Of a stretch of DNA of 64,000 nt, positions 38,444 through 49,895 are shown in pieces. Position 1 is the stretch's first letter. Every line of letters begins with the position of its first letter. A program made the translations under genes and the position numbers. The stretch lies in assembly GCA_021399435.1 (NCBI GenBank), contig JAJTUP010000089.1:62001-126000 (forward strand), given 5' to 3'. Origin of the DNA: Diaporthe sp. PMI_573 (Eukaryota > Ascomycota > Sordariomycetes > Diaporthales > Diaporthaceae). Below the pieces are notes generated by a model. It made no database searches. It was not told the DNA's origin and saw nothing but the letters and a program-made list of their open reading frames with translations.

Positions 38444-38774
38444 TAACATAGTTTACCAGTGAGTGGCGAATATCAGTAAGTGGCGGATTTTTATTACAAC
38501 TACCAACTTTAGCCAACCCTAGCACCTACTAGGTGCGATAAGATTAATTAAAATTGGTACCAATCGGTGCCAACTAGTCCCAATTTCTTATTTCCAATTA
38601 ATTTAATTAATTTAGAGTTATACTACAGTTACAATACTAGTCTGAAAGTTTAAAGTTTTAGTAGACCAGTTTAATTTTAGTATAAATTATGTCTCTAGTT
38701 TTCACGTTAGTCTTATATTATTCTACCTACTAAAACATTTAATATACTAGAAATTAATAACTACTGATATATTC

Positions 38775-40431
38775 TTTATCTAAAGAAGATAAAATTATTC
38801 TAGCTATTTAGGCTATTTAGAAATCTAAAAAAAATCGCGTTAAACTACTACCTATAATTTAAGCTACTAAAATCTTTAATGTTTCCAAAACAACACTATG
38901 CTGCAGGATAAACAAATAATACTCTTATATAGAATTACGCGTTAATACCTATAAACTCGATCTAGTTAAAGAGCAAATACTTATTTAATACATTATTAAG
39001 CAAGATATACAAGAATTTCTAATACGGCTTTTTGATATAGAAGATATAGCTAACTTTCTGCTATTATTACGTAACAGTAAGCCGGTTGGCAAGAACTAGG
39101 CATAATGCTTTATAGATATATAACTAAGCTTAAAAACCAGGTTTAATCAGCTATATAACTACTAGAGGGCCCTCTATAAAGATCCAAAGGTTATTAGGAA
39201 TTAGTTTCGGCTACTTTGCAATATACTAGCCAAGTATAGAGTCCTAAACAACAATCTCTATAACTTTAATAAGACTAGCTTTATAATAGGCCAGATAATC
39301 TTAACCCTAGTTATTATATATTTTAATTAATATAGAAAGGCTAAATCTATATAGCCTGAAAACCGGAAATAAGTAATAGCTATTAAATATATTAATGTAA
39401 AGAGCTAGTATATTCTGCTATTTATTATTATATAAGGCGCCTACTATCTTGCCAACTAGACAATAAAGTTTGGCTTTCCACTAAGCTAGATAATTAAGCC
39501 TACTCTAAATAGGTAGACAGATAACAAGATCGGCCTAGAATAAATTTAGCACTTTAATAAGCATATAATTAAACAGACTAAAATCAAGTACCAGATACTT
39601 GTCCTAGATAGATATAAGAGCTATATATTAGCGGAGTTTAAGTAGTATTATAAGAAGCATAACATTATCTCTATTAGTATATTGCTGCATTTTTTTTATC
39701 TTCTCTAGCTATTAGACATTAGATTATTTTCGCCATTAAAGCATATATATAGTAATAAGATTAATTTCTTTATTTGGGCCTCTATTAACTATATTACTAA
39801 GTTTAAGTTCTTTATTACATTTAAGGTAGCCTACAACAAGATCTTTATAGAAGAAAATATAAAATCTAGGTTTAAAGAAGCTAAAAGTTCTCTATAGAAC
39901 CCAGATTCTGTTATTTCTAAGCTAGATGTCTGCCTACAAACTCTAGTATAATTACTTCCTATATTACCATTAAAATGGGAATTATAGATACCTTCTAATG
40001 CCTACTAGACTGTCTAGCAATTAAGTTTTATTAATGGCAAAATCTTAGCCTATTAGGAAAGCTTCTCTATACTAATTATCCAGGCAGTTAAAAAGTTTAC
40101 AAAAGGCGTATAAATAATGGCGCATTAGATTATTCTTTTAAATAATCGGGTCTGTACCCTTGAGAAGGCTAATATTGGGATTGCTAAGCGCTGGAGGGCT
40201 AAAAGAAGTTGGGTCTAGCTTGGAGGAATACTTAGTATTAAGGACTCTTAGGTAATAATTAAAGAAAAACAAAAAGGGAAGCGGCTAGCTAGTAAAATAG
40301 CTGGTGGTACTAAGGAGGCGGTCTGTGGCGGATTGACTAAACGACAATATAGTAACTACGGCAATACTAGATATAATATAAGAACTCGCGAGAAGGATAT
40401 AGAAGAGTCTAGCTAGTTAGATTCTGAGTAA
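38775..40431 (+). pseudogene. Pogo-like DDE transposase relic with C-terminal zinc knuckle
   Basis: One register from the psq-type helix-turn-helix (LSKEDKIILAI, about 38777) through a CENP-B-like domain. The DDE core shows NFNKTSFIIGQI at about 39262 (family NFDETGF) and ILVLDRYKSYILAEF near 39597 (family DGHxSH), then LLQLLDIRLFSPLKH near 39704. The tail has a Lys/Arg-rich part with the knuckle SNYGNTRYNIRT near 40352, where Cys and His positions are now Tyr or Arg. Ends at TAA 40429-40431. Stops are TAG/TAA. Confidence 0.85.
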
Positions 40432-40730
40432 ATAATAGTATATTTTTAAGTAGTTTGCGGCAAACTGCCTAAATAGTTGGTCTAGATAGTATAGATTAAG
40501 GTTAATTCTATATAGCTAAAATGCTCTATTTTGGTAGGAAAGCTAATTTTCCTACTAAAAGTCAGCTACTTTAGACTGGTACTACAGCTATACTAACTAC
40601 TCTAAATTAATCAAATTAATTGGAAATAAGGAATTGGGACTAGTTGGTACCGATTGGTGCTAATTTTAATTGATTTTATTGTACCTAGTAGATGCTGGGG
40701 TTGGCTAAAGTTGGTAGTTGTAATAAAAAT

Positions 40731-40811
40731 CCGCCACTCACTGATATCCGCCACTCACTGATATCCGCCACTCACTGATATCCGCCACTCACTGATATCC
40801 GCCACTCACTG
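40731..40811. repeat. 17-bp tandem repeat, five copies, in the right TIR
   Basis: CCGCCACTCACTGATAT recurs at 40731, 40748, 40765 and 40782, with a partial fifth copy at 40799. The left TIR has only two copies (about 38456-38488), less well conserved. Such subterminal repeats are typical transposase binding sites; that role is inferred. Confidence 0.9.
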
Positions 40812-40824
40812 GTGAACCACGTTA

Positions 40825-41420
40825 GTAAAAAACTATAAACCTAATTATTTTATAAAAAGGGTTTATTGATATTTTTATTTATTAACTACTTGGTTTAGTC
40901 TAGGCTTTAGGTTATATTTATCACCTCGCAATGTTTCTACTAGTTTGATTTAGCTACGTACCGCGAGGCTTGCTAAACAAGTAGTTGTAATTGAATAGTT
41001 ATGTGTATATACGGCATATATGATGCGTAATCAGGATCCAAATGATAGGTGGTCACTGTGCGTATTGCGTTGCATGCTCTTTCTTCAAGACCTGGGGCGG
41101 CCATTCCTTGAGCGCCGGCACATCTGACAGACCCTGACCTGAAATTGGTGCCTGTAGCTACTAGTAACCATCCCTGTGGTATTGAAGATATCAGGATGAT
41201 GAAAATCAGCTAATTGTTACCGCATATCATCTATACCAATGCTTAACTATTCTAGGATTTCTATAATTGCTGAGCACAGAATATCAATAATGCCATATTG
41301 AACCTTCACTGCAATCCCGATTAGCTGTTGTCAAAGGCCACATTTCGATGATCTGTCTGGCGGCACACAAAGAGCGGTACTATAGTAACATTAGCCCCTA
41401 GCTTCCCAACAAGTGGCCTC
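40825..41420. other. Transition from AT-rich DNA to gene island
   Basis: Composition changes from AT-rich to balanced between about 41000 and 41100. No gene seen; 41100-41420 lies 3' of the minus-strand OST-alpha-like gene and probably includes its 3' UTR. Confidence 0.5.
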
Positions 41421-43090
41421 TTATATCCTCATAGAGGATGTTGGAACCTGGGCTCTGTCCAACGCCCGGGAGAGGTCGGTGGTCTTCACTATGCTGGTGT
41501 CACCAGTGCTGTATGGATAGTCAAAGTCGCTATCGACAGTCGAGGCCCGCGCAGCATCCTCCCGTCGTTGCGCCACCAGCCAACGCGACGCAGTTACAAC
41601 AGCAGACACGACATCAACAAAGTTGAGCGCGTCCACCAATGCCTTCCACTCGAACCGGCCAATATATTCACGTGGCTTAGCAGGCTGATGCAACCTTCGC
41701 GTTCCATCACGCACGCAGTCCTCGGCCGCACCGCAATGCTGTGGTGTCCAGCCCTCACGGCTTCGCGTCTCCAGGGCTTGAGTCAGCGGATACTGATCGT
41801 GACCTCCCGCCATACACTCATCACTGTTGGAATCATCTATCGCCTGGGCGCGCAGTCGGTACGGTTCGTGGGGATATGCGAAAATGTGTAAAATGGACAC
41901 GGCTGCCATCTCGAAGCAAAGAATTGTGTTGGGAACACCGACGGCCCACGAGGGGTACGACGTCGTCGCGGTTGGCTTTATGGGTCCGTCTTCTTTCGTG
42001 AGGAGACTGAAGATGAACTATTCAGATTATTAGCGACGAGATAGTGTCTGGAGGTTGCTGTACAGAATGCTATTTGCAGGTGATTTACTCACATTTTGGA
42101 CATAAAAGAGGAACACTACCAACTTGATGGCGATAAATTTCAATAGAGATTGGTGGGCCTCCAGCTCTTTCTTGGTTTGCTGGTAGAACTGGAGTAAGCA
42201 CATCATGGCAGTCACAAGCGACAGGATCTCAATGATAATGACCTGCAAACCAAGATCATCAGCAATCAACGGTGACAGTACTCTCATTGAGGAAGGTGCC
42301 ACCATACCCATAGCTTGGCATGACTGGCACTGCTCGAATCTTCGCAGTACACATCGGTAGCCTCTGTTATGCATTTGACAAGAGCGCCCAGAAACTTGAC
42401 AATGCAAAATTGGAAGACACAGAACCAGATTGTCTTGAGCACATGTTTGTATTAGCTAGGCCTCTCGAAAAAAGACTCCATAGCCTTACGTTGAACCATT
42501 TCAGGCCGTCCATGCTTTGGGCATTCCTGCGCCCAATGTGGACGACCAGGAAGCGTATCGGATGTATCCACGGCTTCGGCTCCACTAGGGAGAACGCCCG
42601 CTCAAGCGTACTGCGATCCGGGTGTAAGAGCTGGCATAGTAAGAGAAAGAAAGCCGCGATGATCAGGGACTCGTAGAATTCGTAGATGCTTGCGAGGTAG
42701 ACGTGCTGCTTGTAAAACTCAATGCTGACTGTGCAGGCGATGGTGTAGACAGGGACCATCAACAGGATTCGGATTATTCTGAAGAGGAAACATTAATGTC
42801 AGCTGGAAGGACTTCCGTGCCACTGCGCGCGGAGACTCACTGTTTCTGTTCGTTTGGTTTCGTGTAGTGCCTGGCGTGTTGGAAGACCTGCCAAGCAGTG
42901 AGGCAGCAAGCTACGAGGGTTGCGGAAGTCGAGAGGGATAGCAGGAGACCGTGAACTCGAATGCCGCTCGCGAGCTGCTGCTCGACGACTGCATGGGCGA
43001 TTTGTTAGGCGTGCTCCCTTGCGGCGATAAATAGCCATCTGTTGGTGACTTACTTGGCACGTCGAGAGGGTGATGTGTGCACTTCGCCAT
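41421..43090 (-). CDS. OST-alpha/TMEM184 (DUF300) family membrane protein
   Basis: Six-exon model, reading down the minus strand: 43090-43054, 42988-42841, 42778-42490, 42433-42308, 42242-42093 and 42017-41421. Introns of 56-75 bp with GT...AG ends, all joining in frame; 448 residues. The family comprises seven-span proteins related to organic-solute transporter alpha, and in fungi its members sit on endomembranes with poorly known roles. Visible marks are a membrane segment at about residues 24-46, KPNEQKQIIRILLMVPVY at 56-73, the conserved EFYKQHVYL (82-90) and EPKPW near 128-132, FYQQTKKEL in the fifth exon, and FAYPHEPY after the last span. The C-terminal 100 residues are acidic and variable. 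No RIP damage. Divergent from the P450 at 44418. The first exon is short (37 bp), so its start is the least certain part. Confidence 0.9.
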
Positions 43091-44417
43091 CCGGAAATCG
43101 ACAGCTCGAAAATTCCACTGAACAACCCGAATTTGTCCCGTCTACTAGGCTGCTGCTTCAAGTGTAGGTGAACGTGCCTGGCCACGAGTGTCAAAGGAGG
43201 AGCGTTGTGGTAGTTTTGTACGTAATTACGAGCAGAGTGCTCTTGAATGGACCCATTACTCCTGACCATCGTGCGCGACATCAAGACAACCTTTCTGACG
43301 GCTCCTATCCGCCCTCCGGGATGAACTCGATTACCGTCCGGTTGACGAGGCCGCTTCATTGGCCAAAAAATAAAAGAAAAACACGGCAAACGTTTACCAA
43401 GGGTGCGTTGAGACACTTTCAGGCTAAGGGCGGGGGCGCTTCTCCACTGGGCTGAGTCTCATAGCCTCATGTTTAATGACGTTGTTAGAGGTGTTTGGCC
43501 ATTCGGAAGGAGGGGACCCGGGATTCCGGTGCTCTATACTTGACTCATTTTGTGCAATGTAGCCAAATCTGCCTTATCTTAAACGAGGACGGGATTCGCA
43601 AATGGTTAATTCGCAAACTCCGTTTTGAGATGATGCTGTGCGGATACCGATGCTGTGGGTATGTCGAAATCCGATAGCCAATAGGGAGGGTTGAAAATCT
43701 GAAGCCAAATAGTTCAAGCGGACGGACACCCAAAATCCAAGGCGCGATGAGCGGAAGGCCGGAATGAATTGGAATAGGTCGTCTCGCATAACTCTAGGAG
43801 AAATTGTCATTGAAAGCATACCGAATCAACTTGAATGGATAACGCAGTCCTCAATGTAGGGAATTGCCTGTCCGTAGTGTTGTTTTGAGGCTACACTCCC
43901 CCAGCGACGCCCCTGACACAATTCCTTAGAGGCCATGACTTGGAGCCTAGGACGTACTCCCTCAATACCAGTCAACTACCTCGGCATCTACAAGCCTTGT
44001 TCGGTAGCTAGCGGTGCAGCCAGACATCTTCAGGCGAGGATGAATAGCTGTAGATCACAAACAAGCTTTCACTAATTACCAGCATTGCCACTCATAGCAA
44101 TCGCTCCCTAGAGTTATTATTCTGTGGTCCGAATCCCGTTTCCTGGAACATGTGTTGCAGTCTCGGCGCCGACAGCTTCCCGTATGCACAAAGTCTGGGA
44201 CAGTTATGCACGCCAAGACCAAGATCACCAGCTGTAAACCTCCTTCACTGAGACCACTGCATCAAAGAACCGAATATAGCTTCGTGAGTACACGGATTAA
44301 GAACAATACTACTTAAAAAAAATCATTTATTTAATACCCGAACTATCCCTCATCATTCACACTCAACTTCGGTAAGTTTCACACCTCACACATCAACACG
44401 ACAGTCAAACACGAATA
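43091..44417. promoter_or_regulatory. Divergent intergenic region between OST-alpha-like gene and P450
   Basis: 1.33 kb shared by two genes that point away from each other, so both promoters should be here. Composition is balanced and no RIP is obvious. Short open frames occur on both strands (43545-43733, 43168-43455), but none resembles a protein. CT- and AC-rich sequence just before 44418 (about 44340-44410) fits a fungal transcription start and 5' UTR. No operator could be named. Confidence 0.45.
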
Positions 44418-46314
44418 ATGGCATCCACCTCGCCTGTAGCCCAACCGAACTCATGGCCGGATACCGCCCTCCCGTTGGGGCTCGAGATGCCACCCCACGG
44501 CTATATTCTCACAGCCTTCCTCGTGTTCCTCGTATGCGTTGCTCTCAAACTGAGCAACAAGGATGACATCCCATTCGTTAATCCCCCAAGATGGTTCCGC
44601 CCACAGCCTTTCGCTCGGATGGATTTCTTCAAGACGGGGATGCAAGTCTTGTCCAAGGCGAGATCTACGGTTGCGGACAAGCCCTTCAAAGTGCTATCGG
44701 AGGTTGGCTATGTGACGGTGTTGCCTCCCCGCTTCGCTCACAGCATCCGCAACGAGAAGGACTTGAGCTTTGCTGACGTCGTCAAGACGGTGGGGAGCCC
44801 CAACTTTTCACCCGGCCATTTTCGCCTCTCCCGGCGTCGCTCGTCGCCACCTCAAGTGGACTGACTAAGTGATGTATAGGACTTCCATTACTCACTTCCG
44901 GGCTTTGAACCTTTCGGTTTCGTGGACCACGAGTCCCGCATCTTGCAAAATGTGCTGATGAAGCAGCTCACCAAGTGCCTCAGTGAGTGCAGCCTGCCCT
45001 GTTTAATACGACACTCAATCTGACCATATAAACTTCCAGACACGGTAACTGGACCGCTATCGCTCGAAGCAGCATTTGGAGCAAGCCATATCTTTGGCGA
45101 GTCGCCTGGTATGCCTTCATTGCAGCGAGCACCTGTCCCCACCTCAACGCGCTCAAGCTAATGCTTTCCGCAAGAATGGCGACAAATCCCCGCCAAGGAT
45201 GCGATCCTCGACCTCGTCGCCCGCCTCTCTTCGCGTGTCTTCCTGGGCGACGAGCTCTGCCGCAACGACGACTGGCTGCGTATCACAAAGGACTACACCA
45301 TCATCTCCTTCAAGGCCGCGATAAAGCTCCAGCTCGTGCCCCGGCCGCTGCGAATTCTCCTGCACTGGTTCGTCCCCGAATGCAGGCTCGCACGGCAGTC
45401 CCTGGCCGAATCGTCGGCGCTCATCAGCCCCGTGGTTGAGAAGCGGCGCGCCGACAAGAGGAAAGCCGCGGACGAGGGGGCGAAGCCGCCTGAGTACAAC
45501 GATGCCATCGAATGGGCCGAGATGGAGTGCAAAGGGCGGGCCTACGACGAGGCCGTGTTCCAGCTGTCGCTGTCGTTTGCTGCGATCCACACGACGACGG
45601 ACCTGCTCGCACAGACGATGATGTTCCTCGCCAACGAGCCCGAGCTGATCAAGCCCCTCCGCGACGAGATCATTCAAGTCTTGAAGGCTGAAGGATGGAA
45701 GAAGACAGCGCTGTATAACATGAAGCTTGTGGACAGCGCTTTCAAGGAGACGCAGCGGATGAAGCCGAACTCAATGCGTAGGTTGCTGCTTCATCCCGTA
45801 AGTCTGATGCAGACGCGAAGGTTTCGACTAACAGGTGGTGTTGATAGTTCAAATGCGCCGCATGGCTACCAAGGACATCAAACTGGACGAGGGGATTACG
45901 ATCCGCCGCGGAGAACGGATCGTTGTCGACGCGTCGAGCATGAAGGATACCAAGATCTACGAAGACGTGGATCGTTACGACATTTACCGGTTCAGGCGCA
46001 TGCGCGAGGATCCTGCCAAGATGAACAAAGCGCAGCTCGTCACGACGAGCCCCGACCACCTGGCCTTTGGCCACGGGCTGCATGCATGCCCGGGGCGGTT
46101 CTTTGCTTCCAATGAGGTGAAGGTGGCGCTGTGCCATTTGCTTTTGAAGTACGACTGGAAATTGGCGCCCGGGAACACGGTGGACCCTCTTGTCGCAGGT
46201 GTCTCGAGACAGGTCAATCCCAAGACCGTCATAATGTTTAGGAGGCGGAAGGAGGAGCTGGACATTGACGAGCTGGAGATTGTGAGCGATGCTGGTGAAC
46301 CTGATGCTGCTTAA
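44418..46314 (+). CDS. Microsomal cytochrome P450 monooxygenase
   Basis: Heme-thiolate monooxygenase expected to use NADPH-P450 reductase and act on a small hydrophobic metabolite at the ER. Five exons: 44418-44789, 44880-44982, 45040-45108, 45175-45777 and 45848-46314; introns 57-90 bp; 537 residues. An N-terminal membrane anchor lies at about residues 28-46. The I-helix is FAAIHTTTDLL (316-326), the ExxR pair is E373/R376, and the heme loop is FGHGLHACPGRFF with the ligand Cys463. All catalytic landmarks are intact and codon use is GC-ended. Sequence style resembles fungal ent-kaurene-oxidase-like P450s (CYP503 and relatives), which act in terpenoid and other secondary pathways; that subfamily link is from memory and moderate. 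Decayed neighbours (a second P450 at 56556, an ABC pump and a Diels-Alderase-like gene) suggest a former biosynthetic cluster. Confidence 0.93.
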
Positions 46315-47163
46315 GGGCCAAGCGTACTAACAAGGTTTCATAATTTATTTCGTCTTGTCATCGGTTGATGCGATAGTTGGTAATGTCAGTCATCAGTCAT
46401 CTTTGGATTTCCTTCATAAAAAGTTGGATAATGACAATTTACATGCCAGCAGTATAGTCTATTGTGCTGCAAAAATATCTTAGTATCCGCGTACTTGAGT
46501 AGGCGAACAGCAACTCAAACAGAAACTTCGCCTCCAGGGCTCCTCACCAATGTCTTGCAGAACGTCAACATGCCTAGACAGACGGCAGAAATCTAACATT
46601 ACTGCCATTGTGAAATTGTGTTTTGCCTGAGGATGCTCTATTTACGACCTTCGCTTGTGTGCACCGAACACAGAAAGACGCGCGCAACTACAGGACGCCT
46701 CCTGGGTTGGAATCGCAGGCCGCGATGGTTGGGCTATTTCTCATCCTGAGTCGGTGCTGTACGGCACAAAATTTGACGTGCGCCCCTAAAAGTGTAAAGT
46801 ACTCGGGAATTCAGTCAGGATCAGCATCGTTACCAGATGTTCAGCGAGATGGAGCGCAAGCTAAAAGCAGTTACACGTACTGTAGGTACTGAAAGTCCAC
46901 CAGTCCGTTGCTTCTTCACTGACAGCGACTGTTCGTCCACGTTACGCTGCCATTTATACTTTCCCATCGCTGGAGTATAGCAAGGTCCCACCATTCGTTG
47001 ATGTAAACCATGGCATGGCTGTAGCTCGAAGACTGCCGAAAAGTGCATTCGTGTTATCATCTGCTTAGAACCCAGAAATCGACGTTACAACTGAATCTCT
47101 CGGTGTGAAACTCGCCAACTCGATCTGGATCTTTAGCCGTCATCTGGGGAACTAGACGCCTTG
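46315..47163. other. Intergenic region with one half of a dispersed repeat
   Basis: 3' flank of the P450 (its terminator should lie soon after 46314; AT-rich run at about 46340-46500). No gene recognised. 46869-46959 resembles 48390-48482. Confidence 0.5.
46869..46959 (+). repeat. Direct repeat, copy 1 (about 92 bp)
   Basis: It shares with 48390-48482 the landmarks ACTGTAG.TACTGAA, TCCACC.G, CGCTTCTTCAC (TGCTTCTTCAC here), CGACTGTT and a final GTCATTTA-like end (GCCATTTA here). About three quarters of positions match, in the same orientation. The pair brackets the broken gene at 47164-47850. Confidence 0.6.
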
Positions 47164-47850
47164 CTAAGTACCGCCCTGGACACCACGCTGCGTCCCCCCA
47201 GGACATCCCCTCTGCGTGCCTCTCGAAAACTCGACACGTGCTCCCCTAGAAGGCCGCTTAGGCTTAAGTACCTTTCTCTTTGGCGACCCGTCAAATAATG
47301 GAATCTGGTCCGCGTACTGCCTTGCTGGTGACAGAGCCTTAAGTCCCTGGTCCCCGTTCTCAAGCTCGTTGCAAAGCGTCTAGAGGGATCGTGCCAGGCA
47401 CCTTATGTATTCGGGGTAGTCCTGTCTTGCCCCGCCACTTTTGCTGTACTTGGCGTTAACGACGATAACTTACGGTTTGCCGCTGCCGGCTAGGAGCGAC
47501 TCTACCGCTAAATTATTGACGACGATAAACATGTCTTGCAGTACGTCGGAGTTCTATTCTCTGCCTGTGTTGTCGTATGAGGTGACCTAGCGGTCGAAGG
47601 TGGCGCGGGCGGCTGGTATGTCAGCACTGGGCAGATGTAGGAGAGGCAGTGTGAAGGTGCCCGGATCTATCTCGGTGCTGGAGTCTTGATTGGTAAGAAC
47701 TAGGGCACGAAGGTTGGCGAAGGCTGTAGCCAGCTGATCGTGGGTGTGGGTGGTGGCTGTGCGAACGACTATGAAGCCTCATTTGTGGGTGAGGGCTTTT
47801 ATCATGTCAATAAACGTAGCAACTTGCTCTTGCCTGTCTGACTGCTTCAT
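47164..47850 (-). pseudogene. Broken gene of unknown function
   Basis: On the minus strand an ATG at 47850 opens one register that runs 229 codons to 47164 with no frameshift. It has a handful of stops, mainly TAG or TGA at likely Trp or Gln positions. Clear stretches include FANLRALVLTNQDSSTEIDP and DMFIVVNNLAVESLLAGSG, and a C-terminal basic Lys/Arg/Pro-rich part (RKVLKPKRPSRGAR). Regular C-ending codon use between the stops supports a real, recently lost protein. I do not recognise the family. Damage is lighter than in the flanking AT-rich blocks. Confidence 0.6.
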
Positions 47851-48711
47851 TTTGTCCAGATTAGGGCTTGTATGTTGCGGTATATATTGAGTGCCTAATT
47901 GATTGGCTGGCATGTGGAAGATTATAATTATGCCAGAAAGTTGACAGAGCGGGGTGGCGGCTTTTTACAATTAGCAAGCCGAAGGATCTGCGTGCTTGTC
48001 GTTTTGAAGCTAACACGGACAAAGCTTGTTGTCTTGGCTTTTTTTAGTGCCTAGTGCATTTACAACAGGTTTCGCTGCAACCACGGCAGCAGTAGCCCTC
48101 CACCACGAAATAGTCCATGTTGGATGATTAGATCAATGTGAGACCAGAAAAGCGGACTGTTTTCCGATCTAAAGCATGACGGGTTAGCTGCTTTAGCGCT
48201 TAAAAAGGTCACGAGAGGGTTTAGAGACAAGGCAGTCGGCCTCGATATGTTAATACATGTTAAGTCAGTGTGCCCTTGTAGTTAAGGAAAAGGGAGGAAG
48301 AAGGCAGTGTGGGCTTTGGAAATGAAGGCGCAGGGCATGGGAAATTGAGGTTATTGCTTCTGCAAGCTCGGCTCTAACGCCCCTGCAGGAAGACTACACG
48401 CACTACTGTAGATACTGAACCTCCACCGGTTCATCGCTTCTTCACCTGTAACGACTGTTTATTCACGCTACAATGTCATTTAGGCACTGTTATTGTCGAG
48501 TCTGTCGAGCAGGCACTTAGTTGTTATATTAGTAGAACGTATCGCGAAGCGGGTATGCTTTTAAATATTACAGCACGCTGGTCTCGCTCTCACTACACTT
48601 AAGGTTGCGGTTGATTTGCTAGAAATATTGAGCTCACAGCACCAAATGTATGTAAGAAGCTGGTTTTATTGGTGGAATCATTTTGTGGATAAGAAGCAGC
48701 AGTATAGCCAT
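47851..48711. other. Intergenic region with the second repeat copy
   Basis: Presumed 5' flank of the broken gene at 47850 and 3' flank of the pectate lyase relic. No coding signal seen. 48616-48831 has an open plus frame that is opposite the lyase and is a shadow. Confidence 0.5.
48390..48482 (+). repeat. Direct repeat, copy 2 (about 92 bp)
   Basis: Partner of 46869-46959, in the same orientation. More AT-rich than copy 1, with C/T and G/A differences. Could be the ends of a small element or footprints of an old segmental duplication. Confidence 0.6.
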
Positions 48712-49895
48712 TTAGTAAGTCTCGCTGAAGTTGGAGATAAAGTAGGAGACGTTGTTAGGACTATTATCAATCTTCGAGCTGCTGCCTTTGCTCTTTATAA
48801 TATCCTTGTATCGGTTATAGTTCTTGCCTGAGTCCTGGCAACTGTTGAAGATACGGCATGTATCGCTAAAGTTGGAATTGATGCCGCAGAGGATTCCGCC
48901 GTCTTTGGCAATAACGTTATTGAGGATGATATTGTGGGGTCCTTTGTTTGCCGTGTAATTATCGTAACTGCGAACAACCTTGCCGTAGTTCTTAGTATAG
49001 AAGTTTTTGATGGAGACTGTTCTACGGCTATTGAACTGAAAGATCTTGTCTGAGGCATCCCGTGCGCTACTACCGACAATATATGATGTCGAGCCGGCTG
49101 TCTGCTTGAAGGTTGCGGCGTCTTTATACATATCTTCTCACCAAACGTTCTAGATTGTGCTGTCGTTTCTATTAGTGATGCTTAAGTGACGATAGTTGTC
49201 AGTCTTTGAGGTTATACCTGAGACAGTTATCATGCTCCGCGGCAGTGGATTTCTTTGGCTTGAGCCTTGCTCAGGATAGTGTTTGAGATCTTTGCTTTGT
49301 CCTTGAGGATGAATATGGCAGCAGCCTTGTCGGTCTTCTTCTGCTTTTGGCAGGTATCGGCTGGATGCAAGCTGGTTAGTGGCGTCTTTGACGACAAGGA
49401 TGGCTACTTAAGTACTTATAATTGCAAGAGAATTGCTTTATGCCACTATTATAAGAAATACCGGCAGGAATAAGAATTGGCGAAACTGCTATAGTCTCTC
49501 CGAAAGCCACAGGGAATACTGTGGTGACATCTGCCGATAGGGTATTACTGCTGGACCCAGAAGTTGTAGAGGCCTTGCTAGTTGTTGTCTTAGTTGACGA
49601 TGATTTTGTTGAGGATGTCTTTGACGTCGTTGTTCTTGTCGAGGACGTTAAGGTTGTTGTTGTCTTGCCAGACCTAGACGGGAGGTATCGACTGTACCAT
49701 TTGTTGGATACGATGCATGAGGCGCCGGATACGTATAAAGTTGTACTAGTCTAGCTAGAACTGTAGTCACCCGTGTTAATTAAGATTACCGAGTGGGCTC
49801 TTTTATACTTACCCTCTACATTGCCCATATAAGGGCGCTTGAGTAACAGCAGTGCCACTTAGAAGAGCAGCAGCAATGGTGGAGGAGAACTTTAT
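48712..49895 (-). pseudogene. CBM1-linked pectate lyase (PL3) relic
   Basis: Secreted lyase that would cleave pectate by beta-elimination with Ca2+. The minus strand encodes, in order: a signal peptide KFSSTIAAALLSGTA (start ATA at 49895, probably mutated from ATG), the first half of a CBM1 cellulose-binding domain, a 52-bp intron (49812-49761), the rest of CBM1 (VSGASCIVSNKWYS), and a Thr/Ser/Lys linker. The catalytic domain begins near 49560 and ends at 48712. Its last 139 codons are open and carry NIILNNVIAKDGGILCGINS and the terminal SNFSET motif. Several conserved Cys are now Tyr (TGC to TAC), and TAG/TGA stops hit Trp codons in the middle. At least one further intron is needed around 49330-49400. 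Family assignment is strong; the enzyme is dead. Confidence 0.85.

Larger units (their letters stand above)
38446..40822 (+). mobile_element. Pogo/Fot1-like DNA transposon with long TIRs
   Basis: 2377 bp between TA dinucleotides (38444-38445 and 40823-40824). The left end ACATAGTTTACCAG and the right end, read in reverse, ACGTGGTTCACCAG, match apart from RIP-type changes. Inverted similarity continues for at least 170 bp, into TTCCAATTAATTT-type sequence (about 38595). A 17-bp subterminal motif occurs twice on the left and five times on the right. One decayed transposase frame lies inside. It differs from the element at 18482 in TIR sequence and length and in having a C-terminal zinc knuckle. 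Confidence 0.9.

Noticed and set aside
40731..40811. Possible CRISPR-like array of 17-bp repeats
   Set aside because: Repeats are directly adjacent with no spacers and sit inside a transposon TIR of a eukaryote.
40905..40990. Possible tRNA-like fold near the transposon right flank
   Set aside because: No convincing acceptor stem, anticodon loop or B-box could be assembled.
41438..42033. Several plus-strand ORFs of 60-110 codons
   Set aside because: They lie opposite the last exon of the OST-alpha-like gene and have no family features; they are shadows.
44418..44864. 148-codon single-exon reading of the P450 start
   Set aside because: The last 24 codons do not fit the family; a GT donor at 44790 and an acceptor before 44880 restore the P450 sequence in frame.
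45153..45677. 174-codon minus-strand ORF
   Set aside because: Antisense to P450 exon 4; Gly/Arg/Leu-rich composition is a by-product of GC-ending codons on the plus strand.
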